Of a stretch of DNA of 64,000 bases, positions 1-12,200 are shown piece by piece. This DNA is from Hirudo medicinalis (Eukaryota; Annelida; Clitellata; Hirudinida; Hirudinidae): the NCBI GenBank assembly GCA_011800805.1, contig MPNW01000032.1:202607-266606 (forward strand), given 5' to 3'. A program made the position numbers and the translations under genes. The notes beneath the pieces were generated by a model that worked only from the letters and a program-made list of their open reading frames with translations, was not told the origin of the DNA and made no database searches. The number at the start of each line of letters is the position of its first letter. Positions within the stretch are counted from its first letter, which is position 1.

Positions 1-222
1 GAAAAAAAAACAGCTAGAAAGAAAACTAGGACTTTTAGGCCATTAGTAACCAGCAGTGACGATACCTCATGCATTCTGTGTGGCAGGAAATTCAACGAAC
101 CGCCTTATGGAGACTGGATTCAGTGCTCTCGTTGTAGAGGATGGCAAAATGAAGACTGTGGACGTGATGATACTGACCTTTGTTATATAATAATAATTGC
201 TTGTCGAATTAACTGTGGCTAG
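1..222 (+). mobile_element. C-terminal end of a pogo-like transposase with PHD-like zinc finger, 5' truncated by window
   Basis: Frame 1 is open from the first base to TAG at 220-222. After a basic stretch it reads a Cys-x2-Cys pair (CILCGRKF), then GDWIQCSRCRGW, then an ED-Cys. This DWIQC..C..W spacing is the hallmark of the zinc finger that ends many pogo/Tigger-type (DDE_1) transposases in invertebrates. The usual W-H-E-x-C becomes W-Q-N-E-D-C here, so the His ligand is lost, and the tail ends in hydrophobic low-complexity sequence, which suggests decay. The catalytic domain would lie before the window. A host PHD protein is possible but less likely given the neighbouring transposon debris. 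Confidence 0.55.
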
Positions 223-790
223 ACCTATTTGAAAATTTAACACGCTGTTCATGTTGCTGATTTTTTTGTGATATGCAGCATCCACAGCTCATATAACATT
301 CGAGTACGAATATGTCTGGTTTGCTCATCTTGGGATACTGGTTCCCTGAGATGGGATGAATGTGTTGACTGAAACTTTAATGATTTTCTTTATAAAGATA
401 TATTTCTTTGTTATAATGCGCTAATATGTTCATTAGGAAAGGGTTCAAGATGATGTTATCCTAAAAAAACTATTTTATTATTGCATAGATTAGGCGGCTA
501 GCAACTAAAAATTGTTAACTTGCTCATCTTGGGCAACCTTCCCCTACGAACTATGATAACCTAAAAAATTGAAAAGTCACTAAATAAATATGAAGTGGGC
601 ATCTTGCCCCTCATGTATATATTCATTGTTTAACTAAAAATTTATTGTTACAAATTTGAAATTGAATAATACATTTATTGTAATTGATGGAGCATATAAA
701 CATATTTAACAATACACAAATACAATTTCAGTGTATATTATTAGATTATAAATAATGAGCAAAGATTAACTAACCGAAATTACATCAATA
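223..790. other. AT-rich stretch, no gene seen
   Basis: I see no coding pattern. The phrase GCTCATCTTGGG recurs near 325 and 520, with a related GGGCATCTTGCCCC near 598. This is probably the 3' non-coding remainder of the pogo-like element. Confidence 0.4.
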
Positions 791-791
791 C

Positions 792-1690
792 TAGGGCTGC
801 GGAAATAATCGATTAATTAATCGATTAATCGTTAAAAGTTCTTTAATCGATTAATCGGTAATTTTTATTAATAATTTTGCAATAGTCTTCTTTTTGGTTA
901 CTTGCTTTTCCCCGCATTATCATGGTTATTTAGTTAGAATAAAGTAAACAACAATGGCGAGTACTGAAAACAACGTGAAGGTTAAGCATTTCAGCGGAAA
1001 GTTGAGCAAGCATTTTGTTTATAAACTAAATGCTCAATTTGCTTTCCGTGGTTCAAATACGTCGCTTATCGCCTTCGGCACAAACATCTTCTCAAATATC
1101 AAGACGTTGCCGACAGTGACCGGCAGAAGAGTTCTGAAGCACGATCAATAAGGAATTTCTTGTAGTATCAGACAAACAAGCCTGTAATCGACAAACTTTC
1201 TGCAGACTTGAAAGTCGCTTTAGCTCACTGGATTGCCAGTTCAGATGATGGACTACGGACTCTTCAAAACCAGGCCTGCAACTTGGCCAGTCGACGTACA
1301 ACAGACACTGTGATTGGTGATTGCTGAGATGTACAAAGAGAAGTTAGCAGAGCATAAGAAAGTTTAATGACTTCATGAACAGAATTTAAGGAATTGATGC
1401 TTTGCCAACATTACAAACGGCTGTGGCCTTAGATCCACATAAGCTCACATTTCTAAGATAAAAACGAGAATTAGTATGGACAGCATTGTCAAATGCAATC
1501 AGAGCCTTCTATGGTCGAAAACAGCGAGCAGAACGTCCAACAGAAGAAAGAACAGTGAGACAAGATCACCTGTTGCTGAGTGACTCTGAATCGCAGTCCT
1601 CAGCTGCAGTACATAGTGCAGAGTCCGAACTGATGCGGTACCATGAAGAAGCTCCCATTCCAAAAACAGAGGATCCTGTCATGTGATGGA
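792..1690 (+). mobile_element. Decayed hAT-family DNA transposon
   Basis: The left edge (about 792-860) carries the phrase AGGGCTGCGG followed by nested ATCGATTAATTAATCGATTAATCG-type repeats, a pattern common in terminal sequences of hAT elements. Interrupted frames follow from an ATG at 954. The last readable segment (1486-1686) ends SAESELMRYHEE then PIPKTEDPVM, resembling the hAT dimerisation-region phrase S-A-E-x-E-L-x-R-Y in front of a W-W. Here a stop (TGA) sits just before the expected tryptophans. There are several stops and shifts between 1150 and 1480, so no functional transposase remains. I could not identify a matching right terminal repeat. Confidence 0.6.
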
Positions 1691-2286
1691 AACTTAATGT
1701 TGTATCCTTACTTTTATGTTTGTTTATTGTCTGCAACTAACTATAAGAAGTTTGAGAAATCAACTTGGGAAGGGAATCGTTTATTTAGTAATTAATCTTT
1801 TCGAGCTCACAACAAAAGATATNATCAATACTATCGAAAACAAATTTTTACAGTTTTACGGCGACAAATAAATGGTAGATCAGAAGTAAACCAATTAAAT
1901 TAAAGGATTTAACTTCCGCTACAGAATGGTGTATCTAAAACACCCATGGCACCTTGCCCCCCTCCCCCTTAATACACTTTATGCAGCGCAACACTCTGTC
2001 ATCAATCCCTAAAGGCAACGACATTTAAGGGTAGCCTGAATGTCTTTTTTCCATTTCCCGCTGCGCTAATATCACAAACTAAGAACCTCATTTTTTTGCA
2101 ATTCAATCTGTCAATGGATATTTTTATTAACAGGCTAGAATAAGTTCAATAAGACAATTAACCATAAATAAATATCGCCATAACGCAATTCGCAACATGA
2201 CAAACTAAATTGCGTATTAAATCCGCAAGCGTTTATACGAAAAACTTCGAAAAACTTGTTTATACATGCGCGAAACAATTAGATTC
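1691..2286. other. Intergenic, contains one N
   Basis: No coding signal. There is a single N near 1823. On the minus strand a possible AATAAA polyadenylation signal for the ABCA gene lies around 2120 (TTTTTATTAA on the plus strand). Confidence 0.4.
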
Positions 2287-5200
2287 CTAAGCAAGCTTCA
2301 GATTGGGATGCAGAACGTCAAGCAGATTTAAATCACCGTCGGACTCATCTTCCATCTGAAGTTTGAATAATTCTAGAAAGACTCGTTCGAGAGTAGCCTG
2401 ACTGAAACTGTAATCCTCAATTTGCAATCTTTCTTTGTTGATTTCGATCAATTGAAATATTTTTGACAATTTTAACATCGAATTTTGTGGTGTTTTGAAA
2501 GTAATCCAATCATAACATTCGTTAATGATCTCTGATCCAGGGATTAAAACCTCAGATACGAATTCTTTCAATCTTGACATATTTTCAGCGTTAAAGCCAT
2601 GTAACTTAACTTCCATAGTGTAACCGGAATCTGAGAAGTTCTTCAGTTCTTTAGTAAAACCAGTACAAAGGATTTGACCTTTAACAATAATGGCCAATTT
2701 ATCACAGAGAACTTCAGCTTCTTCAACTGAATGAGTTGAAATCAGAACCCCACGGGGATTTGTCTTTGAAAATAATTTATGACATCTCCACAGAGATTTC
2801 CTTGAAATTGGATCAAGGCCTGCAGTGGGCTCATCAAGAACAATAGCTTCACTTTGACCTAGTTGACTTATTGCAAAGCATAATTTTCTCTTGTTACCAA
2901 AGGACAAATTTTTGAATAATTTGTGTCTATCATCATGGAGTTCCAATTTTTCCAACACAAAATGTACCATCTTGTCATCTCTAATTCCTCTGAGCTTCAA
3001 AAAAAATTTCAAATGTTCCAAAATAGTGATGTTATCCCAGCAAGAATTCTCCTGAGGACAAAAACTCAATCTAGAGAAAACATTTTCTCCGCATAGAGTT
3101 TGACTTTTTCCACTTATCTCAACTTGTCCCTTAGTAGGTGTGACGTTGTTAACAATCATACCAATTAGAGTAGATTTTCCGGCACCGTTTGGTCCAAGAA
3201 GGCCAAGAGTTTCACCTTTTGATATGTCGAAGCTAGCATTGCTTACCGCTACCTTTTTATTTTTTTTTAAACATAATGAACCAAAAGACATATAAACCTT
3301 GGTCAAATGTTTGGCTGAAATTACCGCTCTTTCATTGAGTAAATTTGAATTTACGGCCACATCTTGATTTGACAAGAAATGAATGTTATCTTCAGCATAG
3401 CGAGTCTCTTCAAAACCTTTAAACATAAAGTTGATACGATTTAAAAACGCAGATCCACTTATTTGCTCGAAAGCAATGAGAAGCGCAAAATAAAGAAGAA
3501 CATTGATCCATGGTGAAACAAAGAAGTTGAAATAATGATTACTGAAATAATAGTAAAGATTTATGTTGGCATCACCATAATGCAATACTTCAAATAGCAA
3601 GTGGAAAGAGTCAAAAGCTAGAATGATGCCATAGGGAGGATTTATAGCCGATACTAAGCACTTGACAAAAGTTGGTATTTTACGAAGGTAAACGTCGAAG
3701 AAAAAATGAATGCCAAAACCTAAAGAATAGAAAATTACTGGCGAATAAAACTGAACAAATGTTACGTTACTGCAAAAGAGAGTTATAAAATATGAGAATA
3801 GCAGCAATGCAGGCACGTATTGAAGAACAACAACTAAAACTAGGAAATAATATGAAATAGAAATGATAAAAGTATGTCCTGCAAAAAAGACCAACAGTGA
3901 CAAAACGACAAGTACGACCATCTGCAAGCAATCTGAAATCAAATTTGCCAACCAATAAGTTGCACCATTTATGTTTGCAAGTTTGATTTGTCTTAAGCAA
4001 TTTCTTTTTTTGTCAACAACAATGGAAGTAGGAAAAATAGATGAAACAGTGAGAATGGAGAAAGAGATGAAATATAACATCTGATTTATCTGTTGAGCGT
4101 TAATCACATAAGTGTCTCTTGTTGTCGCAGGCCATACCCAATTAAATACTAAAATCTTTTCTGAAGAACTTGGAAAAGAATCCAATTTTAAAATAAGATT
4201 TGATATTAAGTTTACCATTATAGGAATGGCATGCAAACACGACTCCTGATATAATCCAATGAAAGCTTCTTCGGTAATGCCTATTGCTAAGTGAGATTTA
4301 GCCGAATTAGTAAATGAGAAATCCATAAGATTAACTCCTAATTTTCCAGCGTATTTTCTCTGTTCTTTGCTCGAATAAAAATTAACATGAACTTTCGAGA
4401 AGTTGTATAAAGAGCAGTCCAAGCTAAAAGGTGAATCATCAACATCAAATGGAAACTTAAAGCTAATCAATTTTCTGCTGGCCATAAAACAAAGCACAAA
4501 AAGGAAGGGAAATGTTAGTTTCGCAATAGCTAAACTAAAATTTCTCCAATCGTCTTTCAACTTTCTCTTGACCATCACAAGTAACTGATCATATAAATTT
4601 GGTTCATTTTTTGAAGAAAATCCTTCAAATGAATCACTGCTACTTATGTCCAGATCAGTTATACCACTTTGGACTTTTAGAAATACTTCCTCAAGAGTGT
4701 TCATGGTAACGCTAAATTTGGCTATAATTGATGGCCTATCATTATATCCTGCGTGTTTCTCAATAGCCTCAAATAACACATGAAACTTTTTTCTTGAGGA
4801 TAAAGGTAATCCAAACACAATGCTGTTTTCATTTTTACTTTCAATAGTAGATTCAGGAATGTATGATTTCACCAGCATTGTCGCAAAATCAAATTTATCA
4901 GAATTTTCAAGAATCAGAGAGAGATGATACCCAATATCAAAATGACTTTTGAGAAAAAGAGAAGATCCACAACACTGAATGGAACCATTGCTCAAAATTG
5001 CCTTTTTATCAGCTAAAGAATCAGCTTCATTCATAAGATGGGTGCTTAGAAGTATGACTCTACCAACTTTCAGCTTTTTCAATATCTTCCATATGACGTT
5101 CCTTGCTAAAATATCCATCCCGGAAGTTGGTTCATCTAGCACGAGTACTCTTGGATTTCCAATGAGAGCAATGGCGAGTTTTAATTTCTGTTTTTGACCT

Positions 5201-7062
5201 ACACTAAGTTTTGAAACACAAACGTCTTTCACTTCTGGAGGAATCAATTCTTCCTCCCATTGCATCGCATCATTTTGCAAGTTCTTGACTTGCAAAAAAA
5301 ACTGAAGGTGCTCTCTACATGTTAGATCAAGATGAATCATATCTTTTTGTGAACTAAATCCAATCATTAGTCTGAGTTTTCTTAATTCGGAGATATTGGA
5401 GGTATCTTTACCATAAATTTCCACCACACCAGATGTGGGCAAGGAAATTCCTGTTAAAATATTGAAGAGAGTTGTCTTGCCTGCACCATTGTGCCCAATT
5501 ACAGCTGTGATTTCATCTTCAAATATATTTAAATTCAAATCATTGAGGGCAACTACTTCATGAGAAGATCCTTTATCGAATATTTTGTAGAGTCCTTTGA
5601 TTAAAACAGCTGGACGTTTGTAAACACTCTCGGATGCAGAATAATTCTCAAAGCCCAATGTACTTTTATTTGATAAGCCGGCAACCATTTCTTGTTCATT
5701 TAATGGGAATTCCGCCATTTTTCGGTTGTATTTCACGCGCAATTTGAAATCTTTCAGCTTGTTAAGGAACATGGCCAAGGTGACGTAGATTAAACAGTCA
5801 AGGGTTAGCATTGTGAAAGACAAAAAAACGGAATAATTTTCATGATAAATGGTCTCCATTGTAAGGCCTTTCCTTCTATTCTCCAAGTTCATAATCTGAT
5901 TCAAGCCTAGTGAGAAAGCCATAGGACTGAAAAGACTGCAAATAATTAATACATGGAAAGGAATGATGTAATAAATATCCGAAAATTGATTTCCCTCTTC
6001 AAACTCGAATCTTGAGATAAAAATATAGAATAAACTATAAATGATGACCAATGAAGACACAACATGACCAGCCAAATTTGAATTCTTAAAAATCTCCACT
6101 ATCACCAATCCTAACGCAACAAATGACAGGCCATAAGTTACCAAGAACATGAACAATAACCAAAAGTTGGAGTGTTTCAAAGCGATTACATTTAGCAATA
6201 ATAGGCACGAAGTGCAGCTAATTATTACCACCAGCACAGAATGTATTAAGACCCAACTGACATAATAAGCGCTACCAGTCAGTCCCATGATCTTCATAAA
6301 TTTAAATAAATGTTCCTCTTTTTCCGCAACTAATGTTACCACAAACGCATTGAACAAGCCAATAAACAATAAAATTAAACAAAACGAGCACAATACGTAG
6401 TAAAAGCTGTTGACCATGAAATGTGAACCAACCACTTGAAACGCAACTGCTTTCTCTAAGGAGGTATTTATTTCTATATTCATATCCTTCAAAATTGCAT
6501 AGTTAATCTGTTGTTGAAGCCATGCAAATCCAGTTCGTTTGTAAATGTATGGAGAGCAATGCTCTAAGGTATGGTTGATGAAACATTTTTTTGATAGGTC
6601 CACAAATGCGTTTTCTTTAGTAGGTAACATCCTATATGGAAATCTCAAAGCATATGCTGTAGAGTTAAAAAAGTGGATGCCTATAACATTTTTAAAATAA
6701 AACTTCAGATATTCAATCGATGCTTCAGTTTCATCTGGAAAATATTTTACAGACATATTCTTTCTTTGCAAAATTGGCATCAATAACTTTTTTATTTCAG
6801 AATTGTTGGGGCTAGCAAAGCACATGTAATTGGCACCATCATCTGGTGTCAGAGAATAATTCGCAAGCTCACTTTCACTAATTCTTTCAATGGCTGATTT
6901 GTTTATTGAAAAAGAAAGTATTGCAATAAGTAACAATGGTGAAAAAACCTCAATAATAACCGATACTTTGTTCCTGATTAACGTTAATAAGTTGCGTCTC
7001 GAAATAGCGAAAAATTGTTTTCTCCAAGCTTTTCCATTTATCCTATGACATGTGCGAACCAT
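2287..7062 (-). CDS. Full-length ABCA-type ABC transporter, intronless
   Basis: A single uninterrupted 1591-residue frame has the ABCA layout: TM1, large extracellular loop, TM block (about 210-450), NBD1, TM7, second large loop, TM block, NBD2. NBD1 shows Walker A GHNGAGKTT (about 520), Walker B VLVLDEPTSGMD (about 640) and H-loop LLSTH. NBD2 shows GPNGAGKST (about 1290), Q-loop FCPQ, AIVLDEPTAGLDP (about 1405) and LISTH. ABCA proteins move or flop lipids and sterols in plasma or endosomal membranes. The length is at the short end for ABCA full transporters (about 1600-2200). Both signature motifs are unusual, LSVGQ and LSFGN in place of LSGGQ/LSGGN, although the ATP-binding and hydrolytic residues are kept. 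Other genes here are intron-rich, so this intact one-exon copy may be a retrogene. The substrate and ABCA subtype cannot be assigned. Confidence 0.95.
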   Translation of the reverse strand: MVRTCHRINGKAWRKQFFAISRRNLLTLIRNKVSVIIEVFSPLLLIAILSFSINKSAIERISESELANYSLTPDDGANYMCFASPNNSEIKKLLMPILQRKNMSVKYFPDETEASIEYLKFYFKNVIGIHFFNSTAYALRFPYRMLPTKENAFVDLSKKCFINHTLEHCSPYIYKRTGFAWLQQQINYAILKDMNIEINTSLEKAVAFQVVGSHFMVNSFYYVLCSFCLILLFIGLFNAFVVTLVAEKEEHLFKFMKIMGLTGSAYYVSWVLIHSVLVVIISCTSCLLLLNVIALKHSNFWLLFMFLVTYGLSFVALGLVIVEIFKNSNLAGHVVSSLVIIYSLFYIFISRFEFEEGNQFSDIYYIIPFHVLIICSLFSPMAFSLGLNQIMNLENRRKGLTMETIYHENYSVFLSFTMLTLDCLIYVTLAMFLNKLKDFKLRVKYNRKMAEFPLNEQEMVAGLSNKSTLGFENYSASESVYKRPAVLIKGLYKIFDKGSSHEVVALNDLNLNIFEDEITAVIGHNGAGKTTLFNILTGISLPTSGVVEIYGKDTSNISELRKLRLMIGFSSQKDMIHLDLTCREHLQFFLQVKNLQNDAMQWEEELIPPEVKDVCVSKLSVGQKQKLKLAIALIGNPRVLVLDEPTSGMDILARNVIWKILKKLKVGRVILLSTHLMNEADSLADKKAILSNGSIQCCGSSLFLKSHFDIGYHLSLILENSDKFDFATMLVKSYIPESTIESKNENSIVFGLPLSSRKKFHVLFEAIEKHAGYNDRPSIIAKFSVTMNTLEEVFLKVQSGITDLDISSSDSFEGFSSKNEPNLYDQLLVMVKRKLKDDWRNFSLAIAKLTFPFLFVLCFMASRKLISFKFPFDVDDSPFSLDCSLYNFSKVHVNFYSSKEQRKYAGKLGVNLMDFSFTNSAKSHLAIGITEEAFIGLYQESCLHAIPIMVNLISNLILKLDSFPSSSEKILVFNWVWPATTRDTYVINAQQINQMLYFISFSILTVSSIFPTSIVVDKKRNCLRQIKLANINGATYWLANLISDCLQMVVLVVLSLLVFFAGHTFIISISYYFLVLVVVLQYVPALLLFSYFITLFCSNVTFVQFYSPVIFYSLGFGIHFFFDVYLRKIPTFVKCLVSAINPPYGIILAFDSFHLLFEVLHYGDANINLYYYFSNHYFNFFVSPWINVLLYFALLIAFEQISGSAFLNRINFMFKGFEETRYAEDNIHFLSNQDVAVNSNLLNERAVISAKHLTKVYMSFGSLCLKKNKKVAVSNASFDISKGETLGLLGPNGAGKSTLIGMIVNNVTPTKGQVEISGKSQTLCGENVFSRLSFCPQENSCWDNITILEHLKFFLKLRGIRDDKMVHFVLEKLELHDDRHKLFKNLSFGNKRKLCFAISQLGQSEAIVLDEPTAGLDPISRKSLWRCHKLFSKTNPRGVLISTHSVEEAEVLCDKLAIIVKGQILCTGFTKELKNFSDSGYTMEVKLHGFNAENMSRLKEFVSEVLIPGSEIINECYDWITFKTPQNSMLKLSKIFQLIEINKERLQIEDYSFSQATLERVFLELFKLQMEDESDGDLNLLDVLHPNLKLA

Positions 7063-9208
7063 AATTTAAGCCGTAATTTCACCGAGCTACAAAACACCGT
7101 CCGCGGGCCCCCGCAGCGTCCGTTGTTGAAACGTCCAGATGATAGGAACCAAAAATAAGATGTGTTAAACTTCTAATTATTTTTTTTTACCAATAATCTA
7201 TCATTTAATTTAATTAACTATGACTTAAAATTTTACTATACAAAATTTTAATTTTTTCTGTAAAAGTTCATTAATTAATTAATGATCCATTGAACATCAA
7301 TAAACTTCATTAAATTGTCACTACCGATAAAATAAACTACCCTGCGTTGTCTTTCAAGTCTTCCTGAGCTTGACATTCTAATTGGAACTAAATCATTAAA
7401 AATATGCAGAGGTTACATTACAAAACGCGGGGACTAGACGTTACCATGCAAGAATGACTACACTGGATTGTGATGGATTTTTTTGCATATAGCATCATCG
7501 AAACAAAATAAACATTGTTAAAATGATTGCAACTATGATTTAAAGAAATTTTGCCATGAGTGTCGAAAAATAATTTTAAAAATTAAAAATATTTCACGAG
7601 GCGCAAACAAATTTCTACTTTACAAATATGTCGCTGAAAAATTACTTACAGCAGTCTGCCAGTTAGACTGACCTGATTTTGCTCTCAGAATCAGGTAAAT
7701 TCCATGTTTGACCGGTCAACCGAGGTCGGCCTTCATCCTACAGCATGCTTAATGGGCATTCTTTCCGCGCTTCTCAAGTTTCGGTAATCTCAATCCGGAA
7801 ATAGATGCCTCTATGCTATTCGCGGGGGCAAATTGTCAGTTCCCTACGGTTTTTCAGGGCTGGTGTTAGGGGTATTGACGGGCAACAAAGCGATTTGACT
7901 TTGCGATATATCTCTAAATCCGTATAATTCATAATGAGATGTATTTACATACCTTCATGAATAAATTGCCACGAAAACAAAATATCGATCAGGAATGAAC
8001 GTGGAAGATGACCTTCCAGCGTGCTCACAAAGCATGCTATCCAAGCGTAAACAGCACCAGCTTTGACAACAAAACTTAAACTCGGTAATAATTTTCGACA
8101 GATTGCATGACTCTTTATTTGTTATTGTATTTGCACAGCAAGCAATGGACATCCAACCAAACAAGGGAAAGTAATACTTTACGTCAGGAATATTTACCCC
8201 CAATTACTTTACCAATTGTTTTAGATTAGAAGAAGGGTCTGAACCATTGCTACACTCTCTTATACAGCAGGGCAATCAGTAATCAAAGACTTGCAAAATT
8301 TTATTTGTCCCTTATCTATGACATTTCCACAGCATTTCTTTAATCATGAGCCAACATTAACAATCAATTTCAAAGTATAATGAGAAGACATTAAAATTTC
8401 TGGATGATAAGACGAGACTAACAGAAGACAGTATCAGTATTAGGTGTCCCAGTGACATCAACTATGCAGAAAGCATTGAGATCAGAATGCACCAGACTTT
8501 GATCAGAAGCAAGCGAATGCTGAAGCAACACTATGCCAAGCCCAAGTATTGATGAAGACCCAAGTCAGAAGTTAAATTAATAATTATTATCAAGAAAAAT
8601 TTGCAAATAATAACTAAAATAACAACAGCAATGTTAACAATAACCTTATGAAGTGAGTGCATAAACTTAAGCATCATGATGGCAAGCTGATTCATACATT
8701 TAAGGGAATGTCAAATCAGACCATCATGGACCTTTAAACATAATTGATATCTTATATTATAAAAATCAATTATTACTCAAAAAAGAAATAAAAGTTAAAC
8801 AAAACATTAATTTGTTAAATAGGCAATAAAGACAAAAGTCAACTCAGAACATGTCAAATAGGCACAAAGGACACATATGCAAACAAAAGCTCTAAGCAGA
8901 CTTGGGAAGAGTTTGACACTCCAATGACATCGAAACAAAAGAATGAAAATGGAAGTAAAACTAAAGATTAATCTCAAACTCCAGATACTGAAAGTCAGCT
9001 AAATATGCCACAGTGATATTATGGTGCTTCATAATTGCTTTAAGCAAATAAAATCAAAGTTGCAGGATAAACAAAATTCTGATAGGAGATATCTAAAATG
9101 TCACCTAATTGTCTGCTAAAAGACAAAAAGAATTAGATGTAAGGTTTAAGTTAAAACTCTATTGTGATTACTGTAGCCACCTTCATCACACCTCCTGATA
9201 TCTAGAAC
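7063..9208. other. Intergenic: ABCA promoter side and ABLIM 3' side
   Basis: A short GC-rich patch (7095-7130) lies just upstream of the ABCA start. The rest is AT-rich with no frame I would defend. The part nearest 9208 should include the ABLIM 3' untranslated region. Confidence 0.4.
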
Positions 9209-12200
9209 TTAGAAGAGGCCAACTCTTGACTTGAGATCATTTCTCTTCCATTCAGGGAGTCTGTAAAACTCCTCGTAATCCATCTGGAACAAAGATTCGA
9301 ATTCGTCTTTCGAAAGATGTGCCTGGAAAATATGTTCGAATTTTGCTCCTTGTTATTTATTTGATGGCTTTTAAAAGTCAGGTTAAGTGAGACTGACTTC
9401 AATCATACTGGAATCCACAGCTGGAGGATACTCACCCTTGAATGACTTCAATTGCTCATAGGAATAAATCTGTAGATAACACATTACACAATTCCTAAAT
9501 TTTCTCATGTTATGCAAGATTAACTGAATGCAAATCTGTAGAAATTACAAAAATTGAAACTTTGGAGAAAATTATTAATCAAAGTAAATTTTAGATATCA
9601 TCATCACTTTAGTGGGTTCATCCATCTTGAAGAGATTGGGGACAGATCTTCTAATGCTTGAATATGACAGCCACTCTTCTGCAGGTGTTGCACACCTATG
9701 TCTCACATTTTTCTGTTACAATGAAGTAAAATAGCTTTGTTGTCAGCAACATTTTAAAACATGTAAAATTGGAGTAAAAAAGGAAAAAGTACACATTTAT
9801 CTTTATGAGTATCGATTGAAGAAATATCTAAGTTGCATAGTTCTTAAGTAACAAAAAAAAGATATAAAGATTCACAAAATTACCTTTAGTCCAGTAGTAG
9901 AGTCATACTCATCAATTGAATTTTGAGAAGAATCTTGAGAAAATGAAATGAAAAAATCATTATTAAATACCAGAGTCCCTTGCCAACATGAAAAATAAAC
10001 TTTGGTGAAGAAATGCTCTTGCATTAAACACAAAAACAAAAGGAAGAAATACATAAAAATAATCAAAGAGGAGAGAATGAGACACCAAATGAAATAAATA
10101 TTTAAAACAAGAAAGAGATACTAGAAAATAAAACCAGATTATCAATATCAGTTCAGGTTATTTAAATGAGTTGAGTTCCTGCAAGATTTGATGAAGCAAC
10201 AGTCACGATGCGTTCTCAATGCCATGGATTTGTATCGATCAGGATACACAAACTCAAAATATCGGTTAATTGCAACAGCCATCATTCTTTACTTTTATCA
10301 ATACAATTAATTCAATATCGCTATCAATACACCATTGTTAACAACAAATCTTTGGAAAGCTGCAAAATGTAACAAAACATGTCTCACAGTAAGAATTTGA
10401 TTGAAGTACAGCAGCACTGCTATCGGGCCTCCTCGGTAGGTACATCTCCAACTAATGATAAATTAAACTGATAATGTACTCATTTTGAACTCTAGAGCTA
10501 TTATTAATTCATTTGCAGGATTTAATTTAATTTAATTTATTTACAAAAACTAATGTTCAACAACTCCATAAAATAAATTCAAATCAACAAATGAAAGGCA
10601 AAATAAAACACAATAGCCATTTCACGACAACGGGTATTGAGAACAGATGATTTCCATATCAGATCTCCATATATTTTCATTAGAAAAAGCATATTCGAGC
10701 CACCTGACTAATCCTTCCCCGGCTATCAATGGCTGAAGATCTTCCAGATAATGAGTAGCCTGGTCTAACAACTAGCATGTGAGAAAACAGGAAATTAAAT
10801 AAATTGCAGTTAATAGCTTTTGTTCAGTCAATCCATTCATTCATTTATTTGTCCTACCTTCCCTGCTTTTTACAACATCCTTTGGAGTTTCGTAGCCTCT
10901 CCAACGATCTGTCAAAAATCAAAGTTCATGATGTCTGCAGCACAGACTACATATTTTCTAAATATTTGAAACATCAAATTAAAGTTTGGTTTATTCTCCT
11001 AACCGGGATAGTTAGAAATTTGTGATTGAGTCCTGAACTTCCTCTCAGTCAAACAGTCCAAAGACCTCAGTCTCAATCTTTGATCAAGATCCCTTGAAGG
11101 AGCTAATCCCAATTAGAATTTGAACATGAACTAAATTTTTCATTTAATTTTGATTTAATCTAAAAAAAATTGTGGCGGTTCAGCAAAGAAATCTTACATG
11201 CAAAGATTGGGCTTTCGTATCGGGTCTTGTAGGGCGGCTCCACTGCAGCAGACGGTGTCCTCGATGAACTTCTAGGGTCAAGGGGTCGAGGTTCCCTCAC
11301 TTTTGCCTTCTTGAGGTCATCCAGCATGACTTTTGCAGCACCAGAATTGGAAAGTTTAGAAAGTTCTTCAATTTCCTTCTCAACTTTTATGATTCTTAAA
11401 CTGCTCAGCTGATCAATTTCATCTCCATCTCCATCATTACCATTTAATCCATCAGGAAGGGATTTTCTCTGAAATCTTCTATCCCTTACTTAAGAATAAA
11501 ATATTAATTCATTAATTCATCAATCAACACATCAAAGTCCTTAACGTAAGACTTCAAACTCACAAAGTTCTGGATAAGCAGCTGCCGGGTCGGGAGGGGC
11601 CGGCCAATCGTCCCTTTCAATCGGTGCAACCCTCCCATTCTGCATTCCTTGAGGCAGTTTTGAAAGGGCTATTGCTTCCTCAGATTTGTCTGGCTTGTAG
11701 ACGGTGCCACGAGGAGACTCATCCAGTCTGTTCTCCTTAGCTGAACGTAAAAATAGTTCCAAATAAGGACCACTAGCCAGCATAACTGAAAATGCAGATT
11801 CAATAATTCCTCAACCAATGCAACAAAGTGAAAGTATTATTTGCCGCTTTCGCGAACTTTCAGACTTCTTACTTTAATAGTAAATGATTAATTTGTCAAA
11901 GTGCATCTCACCAATCACTTACAATTCCAAATTAATAAAATGAATAACTTATAAAACAGCAACACCACCCTAGGTGCACCTCTATGTTTTTAACACTATG
12001 ATTTTTGAAAGTCAAAGCTGAAAGATCAAACTCAACATACCCATAGATGACAGTAGTCCTAATAAAACATGCAGAAATTTGTTAAGCAAAAATAACAATG
12101 GAAATTCGAATAAATGAAGTAGCAAAATAATTTCTAGCCAATAGAAAAATAAAATTATGACATGAACAATAAACAAGGTTTGAGAAATCTTCACCTCTTT

